From assembly GCA_902604855.1 (NCBI GenBank), contig CACLAF010000007.1:1-62769 (forward strand): a stretch of 62,769 nucleotides of DNA, read 5' to 3'. The position numbers and the translations under genes are program-made. This DNA is from an uncultured SAR86 cluster bacterium. Its GTDB lineage: Bacteria; Pseudomonadota; Gammaproteobacteria; Magnimaribacterales; Magnimaribacteraceae. This document shows, one piece after another, positions 1-9,671 of this stretch. Below the pieces are notes generated by a model. The model did no database searches. It worked only from the letters and a program-made list of their open reading frames with translations, and was not told where the DNA came from. Each line of letters opens with the position of its first letter. Positions within the stretch are counted from its first letter, which is position 1.

Positions 1-597
1 TATCCTCAAATTGTAAGAGACTTCAACGCAGTTGTGGGAGAAGAAGTTTTAGAGCAAAGCAAATCAGTAATTGGTAAAGATCCAGATATGCTCGTAGCTT
101 GCGTAGGAGGAGGTTCAAATGCTATGGGACTATTTTATCCTTTCATAGAAAAGAAAAATGTTAGGTTAGTGGGTGTTGAAGCAGGTGGTTTGGGCTTGAG
201 TACAGGTAAGCATGCAGCTCCTCTTAATGATGGTAAGGAAGGAGTTCTTCATGGTATGAGAACATACCTAATGCAAGACGATGCCGGTCAAGTTATCGAA
301 ACACATTCTGTTTCAGCTGGATTGGATTATCCTGGAGTCGGTCCAGAGCATGCATGGTTAAAAGATATAGGTAGAGCAGAGTATGAGTCTGCAGACGATG
401 AAGAAGCATTAGACGCCTTTAAAGAATTAACTAGAGTTGAAGGAATTATGCCTGCACTTGAAACGGCACATGGCATTGCTTATGTAAAAAAGATTGCTCC
501 TACTATGAGAAAAGACCAATCAATAGTGGTAAATGTTTCTGGTAGAGGTGACAAAGATATAAATACAGTCGCTTCAATAGAAGGGATAGAGCTTTGA
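1..597 (+). CDS. trpB: Tryptophan synthase beta chain, C-terminal half (5' end outside window)
   Basis: This is the C-terminal half of the PLP enzyme that condenses indole with serine to make tryptophan. The frame is open from base 1, so the gene continues upstream; the first residues ([15 protein letters not shown]) match the internal TrpB segment that follows the PLP-lysine region. The glycine-rich phosphate-binding loop [10 protein letters not shown] and the downstream GVEAGG and [16 protein letters not shown] segments are typical of the family. The stop codon overlaps the trpA start codon, the usual translational coupling of the two subunits of the alpha2beta2 complex. Confidence 0.97.
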   Translation, partial: YPQIVRDFNAVVGEEVLEQSKSVIGKDPDMLVACVGGGSNAMGLFYPFIEKKNVRLVGVEAGGLGLSTGKHAAPLNDGKEGVLHGMRTYLMQDDAGQVIETHSVSAGLDYPGVGPEHAWLKDIGRAEYESADDEEALDAFKELTRVEGIMPALETAHGIAYVKKIAPTMRKDQSIVVNVSGRGDKDINTVASIEGIEL

Positions 598-1385
598 CTT
601 CTAAAATTAAAGAAGTTTTTTCAAATATTAAAGCCGAAAATAGAAAGGCGCTCATTACATATATTGTTTCGGGTGATCCTGATACTGAAACTACAATTGA
701 GATCATGAACTCTATGGTTCAACAAGGAACTGATGTAATTGAGTTAGGTATACCTTTTTCAGATCCGATGGCAGAAGGTATATCAATTCAAAAAGGTCAT
801 GAACGAGCATTAGAAAAGGGCGCTTCTTTGAGCGGTGCTTTTGAGTTACTTAAAAAATTCAGGGTAAATGATAAAAAAACTCCCATTGTATTTATGGGTT
901 ACATGAATACATTTGAATCTCTAGGAGCTAATAAATTTATGCTAGAAGCTGTTAAAGCAAGTTTAGATGGTATATTGATAGTAGACATGCCTCCTGAAGA
1001 AAGTTCAAGCTTTAGCATTGAAGCTGAAAAGGTCGGTGTAGATATAATAAGACTGATAGCACCTACAACCAGCTCTTCAAGAGCTAAGAAAATTTGTTCT
1101 CAGTGTTCCGGTTACGTTTACTATATATCTGTTAAGGGCATTACAGGGGCTTCAAATATAAATGCTGATGAAGTTAAAGCAAAAGTTAGTGAGCTTAGAT
1201 CTCATACTGACTTACCTATAGCTATAGGATTTGGAATTAAAGATGCTGACTCAGCTTCTTCCATAAAAGATGTAGCTGATGGCGTGGTTGTAGGCAGTGT
1301 ATTTGTTGATTTAATTGGAGAGGGTGGCAATATAATTGAAAGGGTGAAATCTAAAACAAAAGAGCTTTCTGAAGTATTGAATTAA
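594..1385 (+). CDS. trpA: Tryptophan synthase alpha chain
   Basis: This 263-residue protein has normal length for the TIM-barrel subunit that cleaves indole-3-glycerol phosphate and channels indole to TrpB. I use the TTG at 594-596, which overlaps the trpB TGA; GAAGGGAT lies just upstream and no other early start is available. The catalytic glutamate is in ELGIPFSDP. The position matching E. coli Asp60 is a glutamate (PFSDPMAEG), and the usual GPTIQ reads GISIQ. The phosphate-binding segments KGITGAS and IGFGI are intact. AccD follows after 2 nt. Confidence 0.96.
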   Translation: MTSKIKEVFSNIKAENRKALITYIVSGDPDTETTIEIMNSMVQQGTDVIELGIPFSDPMAEGISIQKGHERALEKGASLSGAFELLKKFRVNDKKTPIVFMGYMNTFESLGANKFMLEAVKASLDGILIVDMPPEESSSFSIEAEKVGVDIIRLIAPTTSSSRAKKICSQCSGYVYYISVKGITGASNINADEVKAKVSELRSHTDLPIAIGFGIKDADSASSIKDVADGVVVGSVFVDLIGEGGNIIERVKSKTKELSEVLN

Positions 1386-1387
1386 GA

Positions 1388-2245
1388 ATGGCAAATTGGT
1401 TTGAAAAAATATTACCTTCTTTCATAAGAAAGGGTACGACTAAAAAGTCTACAATACCAGAAGGTTTATGGCAGAGCTGCAGCAATTGCAATAATATCTT
1501 ATATGTTCCTGAGCTAGAGTCTAATTTGTTTGTTTGCCCTAAATGTGATCACCACATCAGGATAGGTGCTAGAAAGAGGTTAGAATTTTTCTTAGACTCT
1601 ACTGAAACCATTGAAATTTCTCAGGATAAAACCCCAAAAGACTGGTTGAAATTTAAGGACACAAAGACATACAAAGAAAGGATAGACTCTGCAGAAAAGG
1701 TCAGCAATGAAAAGGAGGCCTTACTCGCCATGAAAGGTTATTTAAAAAAAATGCCCATCGTGGCCTCTGCTTTTGAGTTCAGATATATGGGAGGCTCTAT
1801 GGGGTCTGTAGTGGGACAAAAATTTGTCGATACTGTAGATTTTGCTCTTGAAAATAAGCTTCCAATGGTCTGTTTTTCCACTAGCGGAGGAGCAAGGATG
1901 CAAGAATCTTTAGTATCTCTTTTTCAAATGGCAAAGACCAGCGCAGCCATAGATAAAATGAGACAAGCCAAATTACCTTATATTTCAGTAATGATAGACC
2001 CCATTTATGGTGGTGTATCTGCAAGTCTAGCGATGTTAGGTGACATTAACATAGCAGAGCCTAGAGCTTTAGTTGGTTTCACTGGACCTAGAGTTATTGA
2101 ACAAACATTAAATGTGCAGTTACCAGAAGGGTTTCAGAGAAGTGAATTCTTACTAGAACACGGAGCAATCGACATGATTGTCCACAGGAAAGATCTTAAA
2201 GATACAATTCATCGACTTCTCTCTAGTCTGATGTCAAATAAATAA
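1388..2245 (+). CDS. accD: Acetyl-CoA carboxylase carboxyltransferase beta subunit
   Basis: AccD forms the carboxyltransferase with AccA and transfers the carboxyl group from biotin to acetyl-CoA, giving malonyl-CoA for fatty-acid synthesis. At 285 residues it is full length. The N-terminal zinc ribbon is visible as C31/C34 and C50/C53. The crotonase-fold core carries [12 protein letters not shown] and the glycine-rich [12 protein letters not shown] oxyanion region. It lies between trpA (2 nt) and folC (6 nt), the common gammaproteobacterial trpBA-accD-folC order. Confidence 0.97.
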   Translation: MANWFEKILPSFIRKGTTKKSTIPEGLWQSCSNCNNILYVPELESNLFVCPKCDHHIRIGARKRLEFFLDSTETIEISQDKTPKDWLKFKDTKTYKERIDSAEKVSNEKEALLAMKGYLKKMPIVASAFEFRYMGGSMGSVVGQKFVDTVDFALENKLPMVCFSTSGGARMQESLVSLFQMAKTSAAIDKMRQAKLPYISVMIDPIYGGVSASLAMLGDINIAEPRALVGFTGPRVIEQTLNVQLPEGFQRSEFLLEHGAIDMIVHRKDLKDTIHRLLSSLMSNK

Positions 2246-2251
2246 CTCTAT

Positions 2252-3502
2252 ATGAATTCAGATCATTTATCTGATTGGTTAACATATATAAATTCCAATA
2301 GACCAAATGAAGGTGATTTTGGTCTAGAAAGACTTGAAGATATCTACTCAGAAATCGTCCAGAGCCCCTTAGCAGGGAAAACCATTTTGGTTGGTGGTAC
2401 CAATGGAAAAGGATCTACGATCGAGTTTCTTAAAAATTTTTTTCTATCTGCAGGATACAATGTTGGAACGTATACCTCACCACATTTATTAGAATTTAAT
2501 GAGAGAATTAAAATAAATGAAAAATCTATAGAAGATAACAGAATCATAGGTTCATTTAAGCGTATAAATAACTTGAAGAAAAAGATCCGTCTTACATATT
2601 TTGATTACGCAACCTTGGCTGCATTTGATATTTTTTCTGAAGAGGAATTAGATTTTGCTATTCTTGAGATAGGCATAGGTGGTAAATATGATCCAGTGAA
2701 TTTAATTAATTCAGATCTATCAATAATTACAAATATAGAACTAGATCATGAAAAGTGGTTAGGATCTTCTTTAGAAGAAATTGGAGATCAAAAAGCTGCC
2801 ATTTTAAAGGAAGGAAAACTAGCAATTCTTGGTTCTGATGAAATGCCAACCTCGGTAACGACTAAAGCAACCAAAATTTGTTCTTCTCACTACCAGCTCA
2901 ACAAAGATTTTTTTATCCAAGAAAACAACAATAACTGGTCTTATTCGTTTTCAGAAAAAAACTGCAATTTAGATCTTCTCTCTAAAGGTAGTTTAAATAC
3001 TGATGCTGCTGCAAGTGCCATAACAGCTTATAATTTACTATCTAACAAAGAAGTAGAATTTCAATCCATTATTGAAAACACGAAACTAAAAGGAAGGTGT
3101 GATATTGTTAATAACTTTATTCTGGATGTCTCTCATAATCCAGCTTCTGTAAAAAACCTCATTTCATTTATTGAAAAAAATTTCAAAGATCAGAAATTTA
3201 AAGCTATTTTTGCTGCTATGTCTGAAAAAGATAGTTCTTCAATTATAAAAGAAATAGCTCACCTAATTTCAGAATGGAATATTGGTTTTATCGAAGATAA
3301 AAGATTTGATATTCCTTCTCTGATTAATTTAACCAAAAGCAAAGTAAATGTTAACGTTAATAGCGCAGATACAGTTTATTCAGCCGTAGAAAGAGGTTAC
3401 CATGAAGGAACACCTTATATCGTCTTTGGGTCATTTATAACTGTAAGTGAGGCATATAGGGCTTTAGATACAATAAAATTATCAAATCGTGAAAATAGTT
3501 AA
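2252..3502 (+). CDS. folC: Folylpolyglutamate synthase / dihydrofolate synthase
   Basis: FolC adds L-glutamate to dihydropteroate and polyglutamates to reduced folates. The 416-residue length fits the family. The Mur-ligase-type P-loop GGTNGKGST lies at about residues 48-56, followed by the family segments YTSPHLLEFNERIKIN, LEIGIGGKYDPVN and the metal-site region NIELDHEKWLG. A C-terminal domain segment (LDVSHNPAS) is present. It ends inside the next gene, overlapping it by 14 nt. Confidence 0.96.
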   Translation: MNSDHLSDWLTYINSNRPNEGDFGLERLEDIYSEIVQSPLAGKTILVGGTNGKGSTIEFLKNFFLSAGYNVGTYTSPHLLEFNERIKINEKSIEDNRIIGSFKRINNLKKKIRLTYFDYATLAAFDIFSEEELDFAILEIGIGGKYDPVNLINSDLSIITNIELDHEKWLGSSLEEIGDQKAAILKEGKLAILGSDEMPTSVTTKATKICSSHYQLNKDFFIQENNNNWSYSFSEKNCNLDLLSKGSLNTDAAASAITAYNLLSNKEVEFQSIIENTKLKGRCDIVNNFILDVSHNPASVKNLISFIEKNFKDQKFKAIFAAMSEKDSSSIIKEIAHLISEWNIGFIEDKRFDIPSLINLTKSKVNVNVNSADTVYSAVERGYHEGTPYIVFGSFITVSEAYRALDTIKLSNRENS

Positions 3503-3941
3503 TTATTCTCTGCTGATCTTTATTTTATGTTTCATTATTCTTTCTCTAGTAATGGATCCAGTTGAATATGATTCAGGCAATAAAAGGGAATTTCCAGATA
3601 CGATTCCTGAAGTGAGTTTGAATATACCTCTCGACGAAAATCTATCTATCAATAGAGATATAGACCAAAAACACAGTATGCCCAATGAAGGTTTTAGAAC
3701 AAATTTTGATCAAGCATGGACTGTAAAGGTAGATACTTACAGTGATTTAATAGAGCTTGAAACTGCTTTAAAAAACCTAAAAAATTTAGGCTATAAAGTT
3801 TATTCTAGGTATGAAAATGACAACAAAGACAACTACGGTTTATTTATTGGCCCTACGCTGAAAAAAGAGGATTCTTCTAATGTCGTCAAAGAACTAAAGA
3901 ATATAAGCGGATTTAATCCAGAAGTTCAAAAATATGACTGA
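3489..3941 (+). CDS. SPOR-domain inner-membrane protein (DedD-like)
   Basis: This 150-residue protein starts at a GTG inside the folC end. It has an N-terminal membrane anchor (about residues 5-22), an acidic and polar linker, and a C-terminal SPOR-like domain from about residue 73 (AWTVKVDTYSD through GLFIGPTLKKED). SPOR domains bind denuded peptidoglycan at the division septum. In many gammaproteobacteria dedD sits between folC and cvpA, as here, so a DedD-type role in division is inferred. It is shorter than E. coli DedD. It overlaps cvpA by 8 nt. Confidence 0.82.
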   Translation: MKIVNYSLLIFILCFIILSLVMDPVEYDSGNKREFPDTIPEVSLNIPLDENLSINRDIDQKHSMPNEGFRTNFDQAWTVKVDTYSDLIELETALKNLKNLGYKVYSRYENDNKDNYGLFIGPTLKKEDSSNVVKELKNISGFNPEVQKYD

Positions 3942-4461
3942 GAGCCTGGAAATAATTGATTGGATTTCGGTAACTTTATTATTAGTTTTCGCAATAACAG
4001 GCCTTTTTAATGGTTTTATTAAAGAGGTATTTTCAGCCATGGCATGGGTTTTATCTTTGACAATTGCATGGCTATATGGTCCGCTAATTTTTCCTCACGT
4101 AGATACCTATGTAGATTCTGATTCCGTGAAAAATATAATAAGTTTCATAATTCTATTTGTACTTTCTTTTATTGTTTTAAAAACCTTAGGTTCTATTATC
4201 TCAAAACTAATTTCTGCTATTGGTTTAAAAAGCTTGGATAAACTTCTAGGAGCATTTTTTAGTTCTTTAAAAGTATTAGCCATTTTGAGTAGCTTGTTTG
4301 TATTTAATATTAACTATTTAGACAAAAATCAATGGTGGTTAGATTCATATTCAAGAACTTATTCAATTAGTTTTTACGAATATTCAAAACCCGTCTTCGA
4401 CGAATGGATAGATAAAGTAGATACTATTCTTCAGAAAGATGATTCTAAGATTGAACTTTGA
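3934..4461 (+). CDS. cvpA: CvpA family inner-membrane protein
   Basis: A 175-residue protein with several hydrophobic spans (around residues 12-30, 35-55, 68-90 and 105-125), matching the CvpA / colicin V production family. The FNGFIKEVFS segment after the first span is typical of CvpA. The family is needed for colicin V export and envelope homeostasis in E. coli, but its molecular job is not known. Its place before purF is the conserved cvpA-purF pair. Confidence 0.9.
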   Translation: MTESLEIIDWISVTLLLVFAITGLFNGFIKEVFSAMAWVLSLTIAWLYGPLIFPHVDTYVDSDSVKNIISFIILFVLSFIVLKTLGSIISKLISAIGLKSLDKLLGAFFSSLKVLAILSSLFVFNINYLDKNQWWLDSYSRTYSISFYEYSKPVFDEWIDKVDTILQKDDSKIEL

Positions 4462-4476
4462 TATAGAATATAAGTA

Positions 4477-5961
4477 ATGTGCGGAGTTGTTGGAATAGTC
4501 AGTCAAACAGAAGTTTCACCTGTCATTTACGATGCTCTGACTATCCTTCAACATAGAGGCCAAGATGCTGCTGGCATTGCTACTTCTACTAATAATAGAT
4601 TTTTTCTTCGGAAACAACTTGGATTAGTTAGGGATGTTGTTAGGAATCAACACATTCTTAATCTAAGAGGGCAGATGGGTATAGGGCATGTAAGATATCC
4701 AACAGCTGGCAGCGAAGACAGAGAGCTTGCGCAGCCAATGTATGTAAACTCTCCTTTTGGAATCAGTATTTCTCATAATGGCAATCTTACCAATCATGAA
4801 GAGTTAAGAGATTCCTTGGTTAATAAAGATTTGAGGCACTTGAATACTGATTCAGATAGTGAAGTTTTACTCAATGTATTCGCTCACGAGCTTCAGAAAC
4901 AAGGCTCAATTAATCCTGGTTCAAAAGAAATATTTGCAGCAGTTAAGTCCTTACACAAAAGAGTAAGAGGAGCTTATTCTGTGGTGATAATGATTAATGG
5001 TGTTGGTATTGTTGGTTTTAGAGATCCTTTTGGTATCAGACCTTTAATTGTAGGCTCTAAAGAGAGTGATTTAATTGGTAAAGATTACATGATAGCTTCT
5101 GAAAGTACTGTTTTAGACTCTTTAGGATACGATGTAATTGATGACATCAAGGCCGGCTCTGCAGTTTTCATCAGCTCCGAAGGAAAAATGGAAACAGAGT
5201 CATGCATTAATAATCCTGTTCCTACTCCATGTATATTTGAGTATGTATATTTGGCTAGACCTGACGCGGAGATAGATAAGATATCAGTTCATAAATCTCG
5301 ATTAAGAATGGGTGAATCTTTGGCTAAAAAGATCTTAAAAGAAAGACCAGATCATGATATTGATGTCGTGATTCCCATTCCTGACAGTAGTACAACTTCT
5401 GCTTTGCAGCTAGCTACTACCCTTGGAGTAAAGTATAGAGAAGGTTTTGTAAAAAATAGATACATTGGAAGGACTTTCATAATGCCTTTTCAAGAAAAGC
5501 GTGAAAAGTCAGTCAAACAAAAGCTTAATCCAATAGACTTAGAATTTAAAGACAAGGTTGTTTTACTAGTTGATGATTCAATTGTTAGAGGCACAACAAG
5601 TAGACAAATCATAGAAATGGCAAGATCATCCGGAGCAAAGAAAGTTTATTTTGCCTCTGCTGCTCCACCAATTAGATATCAAAATGTCTACGGAATTGAC
5701 ATGGCCGCAACTACAGAACTAGTAGCACATCAAAGAACAGAGAAAGAGATAGAAGGTTTTATAAAGGCTGATTGGTTAGTGTATCAAGACTTAGATGATC
5801 TTATCACTACAGTTCAAGTTGGTAATGAAAAAATTAGTCAGTTTGAATGTTCAATATTTGACGGTAAATATGTTACTGATGATATAGATGATAAATATCT
5901 TAAGAACTTAGAAGATGTTCGAAATGATAAATCCAAGCTTTCCAGAAAACCTGCCAATTAA
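4477..5961 (+). CDS. purF: Amidophosphoribosyltransferase
   Basis: PurF makes 5-phosphoribosylamine from PRPP and glutamine, the first step of purine synthesis. The start is fixed by the N-terminal nucleophile Cys2 (MCGVVGIV), exposed after removal of Met1. The glutaminase domain shows QHRGQDAAGIAT and ISHNGNLTN; the phosphoribosyltransferase domain shows the PRPP motif VVLLVDDSIVRGTTS. The length of 494 residues is normal. It ends convergently with acnB, sharing 4 nt. Confidence 0.98.
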   Translation: MCGVVGIVSQTEVSPVIYDALTILQHRGQDAAGIATSTNNRFFLRKQLGLVRDVVRNQHILNLRGQMGIGHVRYPTAGSEDRELAQPMYVNSPFGISISHNGNLTNHEELRDSLVNKDLRHLNTDSDSEVLLNVFAHELQKQGSINPGSKEIFAAVKSLHKRVRGAYSVVIMINGVGIVGFRDPFGIRPLIVGSKESDLIGKDYMIASESTVLDSLGYDVIDDIKAGSAVFISSEGKMETESCINNPVPTPCIFEYVYLARPDAEIDKISVHKSRLRMGESLAKKILKERPDHDIDVVIPIPDSSTTSALQLATTLGVKYREGFVKNRYIGRTFIMPFQEKREKSVKQKLNPIDLEFKDKVVLLVDDSIVRGTTSRQIIEMARSSGAKKVYFASAAPPIRYQNVYGIDMAATTELVAHQRTEKEIEGFIKADWLVYQDLDDLITTVQVGNEKISQFECSIFDGKYVTDDIDDKYLKNLEDVRNDKSKLSRKPAN

Positions 5962-8537
5962 ATTTTAACTTCTTCGATTGTCACTGAAGGTAAAATAGCA
6001 TTATCTGCCGCCTCCTTATAAGAAGCTATTTCATGGAAATTAAGATATCTATATACATCAGTACCCATTGAATTGATTTCTGACATGTACTCAGAGTATT
6101 CCTCTCTTGTTGGGATATGACCAAGAGTAGCCGCTATTGCAGCTACTTCTGCCGAGGCTAGGAAAACATTTGCACCATCTCCTAATCTATTTGGGAAGTT
6201 ACGGGTAGATGTAGATACAACAGTTGATTCTGCCTCAACTCTTGCTTGATTACCCATACATAAGGAACATCCTGGCATTTCGAGTTGGACACCAGCTTTT
6301 TCAAAGATCTCATAATATCCTTCTTCAGTAAGTTGATGCTTATCCATTTTTGTTGGTGGAGAGACCCAGAGCTTAGATGGCAGGTTGGATTCATTTTTTA
6401 ATAGTTTACCTGCTGCTCTGAAGTGTCCAATATTTGTCATACACGAACCTATAAATACTTCATCAATGTGAGTATTAGCTACTTCTGATAATGGTTTTAT
6501 ATCATCAGGATCATTTGGACAAGCTAGAAGAGGCTCCGTTATTTGGTTGAGATCTATTTCTATAATAGCAGCATATTCAGCATCATCATCAGCTTGCATA
6601 AGAACGGGATTTTTCAACCATGCTTCCATTGCTTGAGCTCTTCTTTCTAAAGTCTTCTTGTCTTCATAACCTTCTGAAATCAGCCATCTTAGCAGCGTAA
6701 CATTTGACTCTAGATATTCTCTTATTGGTTCTTCATTAAGTCTAATGGTGCAACCTGAAGCAGATCTTTCAGCAGAGGCATCTGACAATTCAAATGCTTG
6801 TTCAACTTTTAAATCTGGTAGTCCTTCTATTTCTAGACATCTTCCTGAAAAAATATTAATTTTCCCTTCTTTAGGTAGCGTCAATTGCCCAGATTGGAGA
6901 GCGGCGTAAGGTATGGCATTCACTAGATCTCTCAATGTTATACCTGGCTGAATTTCTCCAGTGAATTTCACTAAGACAGATTCCGGCATATCTAAAGGCA
7001 TCACTCCAAGGGCAGCTCCAAAAGCAACCAAACCAGAACCGGCGGGGAAACTAATTCCCAAAGGGAATCGAGTATGTGAGTCTCCTCCAGTTCCTACCAT
7101 ATCTGGCAATAGCATCCTATTTAACCATGAATGAATTATGCCATCTCCAGGTCTAAGTGCTACGCCACCTCTGGTTTGGATGAATTCAGGAAGTGTATGT
7201 TGTGTTTCTATATCTTTGGGTAAAGGATATGCTGCAGTGTGACAAAAAGATTGCATAACTAAATCAGAATTAAAACCTAAGCAGGCCAGTTCTTTCAGTT
7301 CATCTCTTGTCATTGGACCTGTGGTGTCTTGACTGCCAACAGTAGACATTCTTGGCTCACAATATATTCCAGGTCTTATTCCTTCAACTCCACAGGCTTT
7401 TCCAACCATTTTTTGAGCTAGTGTAAATCCTTTCTCGCTCTTCTCTGCCTCTTCAGGACGAGTAAAAACCGATGAGCTCTCTAATTTTAGAATTTCTCTG
7501 GTCTCATCAGTTAAACTTCTCCCGATAATTAAAGGTATTCTTCCTCCGGCTCTAACGCCGTCCAATAAGGTATTAGATTTATATTCATAATTACATAGTA
7601 ATTCTTGTGTTTCGGAATTAAGAACTTTCTTTTCATACGGATAAATTTCAATTACATCGCCGAGACTCATTTTGCTAACATCACATTCAAATGCTAATGC
7701 ACCAGAATCTTCAAGCGTATTGAAAAAGATTGGTGCAATTTTTCCTCCTATACATATCCCTGCTTGCTTCTTGTTTGGTATGAAAGGGATATCCTCACCT
7801 ATATGCCAGAGTAGTGAGTTAGTAGCTGATTTTCTTGATGATCCTGTTCCAACTACATCACCTACAAAAACCACGGGTAATCCAGATTCTTTAAGTTTAT
7901 CAATTGTTTCTATGGGATCTTGCATTGTTTTTTTAAGCATAGCCAGAGCATGAAGGGGGATATCTGGTCTAGATGGTGCATCTGGGGCTGGAGAGAGATC
8001 ATCTGTATTGATTTCTCCATCTACTCGAAAGACTATAGCTTTTATCATTTCAGGCAGTTCAGGTTTACTCGTAAACCATTCTGCTGCTGACCAAGATTCT
8101 ACTACCCTCTTTGCATTTTCATTTTTTTTAGCTAATTCGATAACATCATGCTTTGCATTAAACATTAATAGTGTTTTGCATAAACCATCAGCTGCTATAG
8201 CGCCAACGTCTTTATCATCAAGTAAATTAATTAACGATTCGACATTGTATCCACCTAGCATCGTCCCTAATAGTTCTGTTGCATGAAGCTTATCTATTAG
8301 AGGCGAAGAGGCCTCTCCCTTCGCTACATCAGTTAAAAAAGCTGCTTTAACGTAAGCTGCAGGATCGACCCCAGCAGGTGTTCTATTTGTTATCAACTCA
8401 AGAATGTATCTTTCCTCTCCGGCGGGAGGTGATTTGAGAAGCTCAACAAGTTCTGCAACTTGCTCAGCATTTAAAGGAAGGGCAGGTATCCCTTGTGAAG
8501 ACCTTTCTTCTGCATGTTTTTTATATTCTTCTAGCAT
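5958..8537 (-). CDS. acnB: Aconitate hydratase B
   Basis: AcnB interconverts citrate and isocitrate in the TCA cycle using a [4Fe-4S] cluster. At 859 residues it is full length. The start MLEEYKKHAEERSSQG aligns with the E. coli N terminus, which supports the chosen ATG. The HEAT-like domain, the swivel domain (FRVDGEINTDDLSPAPDA) and the catalytic domains follow. Cluster cysteines are visible in PGCSLCMGNQ and in FIGSCMTNIGH. The leader just 5' of the ATG reads CCUCCU on the mRNA strand rather than a Shine-Dalgarno sequence. Confidence 0.98.
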   Translation of the reverse strand: MLEEYKKHAEERSSQGIPALPLNAEQVAELVELLKSPPAGEERYILELITNRTPAGVDPAAYVKAAFLTDVAKGEASSPLIDKLHATELLGTMLGGYNVESLINLLDDKDVGAIAADGLCKTLLMFNAKHDVIELAKKNENAKRVVESWSAAEWFTSKPELPEMIKAIVFRVDGEINTDDLSPAPDAPSRPDIPLHALAMLKKTMQDPIETIDKLKESGLPVVFVGDVVGTGSSRKSATNSLLWHIGEDIPFIPNKKQAGICIGGKIAPIFFNTLEDSGALAFECDVSKMSLGDVIEIYPYEKKVLNSETQELLCNYEYKSNTLLDGVRAGGRIPLIIGRSLTDETREILKLESSSVFTRPEEAEKSEKGFTLAQKMVGKACGVEGIRPGIYCEPRMSTVGSQDTTGPMTRDELKELACLGFNSDLVMQSFCHTAAYPLPKDIETQHTLPEFIQTRGGVALRPGDGIIHSWLNRMLLPDMVGTGGDSHTRFPLGISFPAGSGLVAFGAALGVMPLDMPESVLVKFTGEIQPGITLRDLVNAIPYAALQSGQLTLPKEGKINIFSGRCLEIEGLPDLKVEQAFELSDASAERSASGCTIRLNEEPIREYLESNVTLLRWLISEGYEDKKTLERRAQAMEAWLKNPVLMQADDDAEYAAIIEIDLNQITEPLLACPNDPDDIKPLSEVANTHIDEVFIGSCMTNIGHFRAAGKLLKNESNLPSKLWVSPPTKMDKHQLTEEGYYEIFEKAGVQLEMPGCSLCMGNQARVEAESTVVSTSTRNFPNRLGDGANVFLASAEVAAIAATLGHIPTREEYSEYMSEINSMGTDVYRYLNFHEIASYKEAADNAILPSVTIEEVKI

Positions 8538-8633
8538 GATATTCCAGGAGGATGTTTATAAATGGAATGAAATTTTAACATATTCTTGAATTTAAAGTTG
8601 CGCTGAAATTACAGGGATATATCATAAGGATTA

Positions 8634-9089
8634 ATGAAAAAGTCAGTAAAAACTCCTTGTATCGGTGTCTGCTCTACCGTTTTTGGAGATGAAGTTTGCA
8701 GAGGATGTAAGCGCTTTCAACACGAAATAATCGAGTGGAATGCTTTCAATGATTCTGAAAAAACATCTGTATTAGATCGTCTTGAATCTTTAAAAGTTCA
8801 AATATTACAATCTAAGATACAACTATTAGACAAAAATCTTCTAAGAGATAAATTACTCCATTACAAAATAAAATTTGATGACGATAGAGATCCTCTCTGT
8901 TGGGTATTTGATTTATTAAGATCTGGGAGTCAATCTATCGTAAATCCTAAAGAATTTGGCTTTGATCTTTTAACTAGCGATTCTTTGAGCTTATCAGATC
9001 TTAAGAAAATTATCGAAGAAGAACTCTTTGAATTATCTGAAGCCCATTACCAGCGTTATTTCAAAGTTGAAAAATATCTAAATGTCTGA
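8634..9089 (+). CDS. DUF1289 domain protein
   Basis: A 151-residue protein whose N terminus is a DUF1289 cysteine motif (TPCIGVCSTVFGDEVCRGCKR), which may bind a metal or Fe-S cluster. The remaining ~110 residues have no function I recognise; they include PLCWVFDLLRSG and an acidic C-terminal helix. It overlaps miaE by 8 nt, so the two are co-translated. A role in tRNA modification or as a metal-binding accessory factor is guesswork from that neighbour. Confidence 0.75.
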   Translation: MKKSVKTPCIGVCSTVFGDEVCRGCKRFQHEIIEWNAFNDSEKTSVLDRLESLKVQILQSKIQLLDKNLLRDKLLHYKIKFDDDRDPLCWVFDLLRSGSQSIVNPKEFGFDLLTSDSLSLSDLKKIIEEELFELSEAHYQRYFKVEKYLNV

Positions 9090-9669
9090 AACTTGGGAAG
9101 CTATTCTGAGTTCACCCACACCGAAAGCTTGGATAGATAGAGCTTTAGATTCTTTAGACATACTATTAATTGACCATGCACACTGTGAAAAAAAGGCTGC
9201 TACTTCAGCAATATCTCTAATTCATAAATATCCGCATCATAATTTAGCAAAATACCTTTCGCCCCTTGCAAGAGAAGAGTTGCTGCATTTCGAACAGGTT
9301 CTTAGACTTATAAAGAAACATGACTTTCAATATAAGAACTTGAAATCATGTAAGTATGCTAAGACTTTATATGATGCTTCTGCAAACAAAGAACCAGATA
9401 AACTTAAAGATACCTTAATTATTTGTTCACTTATCGAGGCCAGATCATGTGAGAGGTTTCATATTTTAATACCTCACCTGCCTTCTTCTTTGAGTAGCTT
9501 CTATTCGAGGCTTTACAAAGCTGAAGCGCGTCATTGCGATTTGTACTTAGATATCTTTTCAGAAATTTTTTCTGAAGACTGGTCACAAAGGCTTAAAAGG
9601 TTGTCATCTGTTGAATCTAATTTTATCAATAAGAAAGATGAGTTTTTTCGATTCCATAGCGGCTATTAA
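9082..9669 (+). CDS. miaE: tRNA-(ms2io6A37) hydroxylase
   Basis: MiaE is a non-heme diiron monooxygenase of the ferritin-like fold that hydroxylates the isopentenyl group of ms2i6A at tRNA position 37. The 195-residue length fits. Helical ligand motifs are visible: DHAHCEKKAA, EELLHFEQV, EARSCERF and EARHCDLYL supply the Glu/His ligands. It ends 2 nt before the convergent umuC. The substrate modification needs MiaA and MiaB, which are not in this window. Confidence 0.9.
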   Translation: MSETWEAILSSPTPKAWIDRALDSLDILLIDHAHCEKKAATSAISLIHKYPHHNLAKYLSPLAREELLHFEQVLRLIKKHDFQYKNLKSCKYAKTLYDASANKEPDKLKDTLIICSLIEARSCERFHILIPHLPSSLSSFYSRLYKAEARHCDLYLDIFSEIFSEDWSQRLKRLSSVESNFINKKDEFFRFHSGY

Positions 9670-9671
9670 AA

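Noticed and set aside
8404-8589. Plus-strand frame and AGGAGG over the acnB start
   Set aside because: The AGGAGG leads only to a very short frame and the rest is antisense to acnB.
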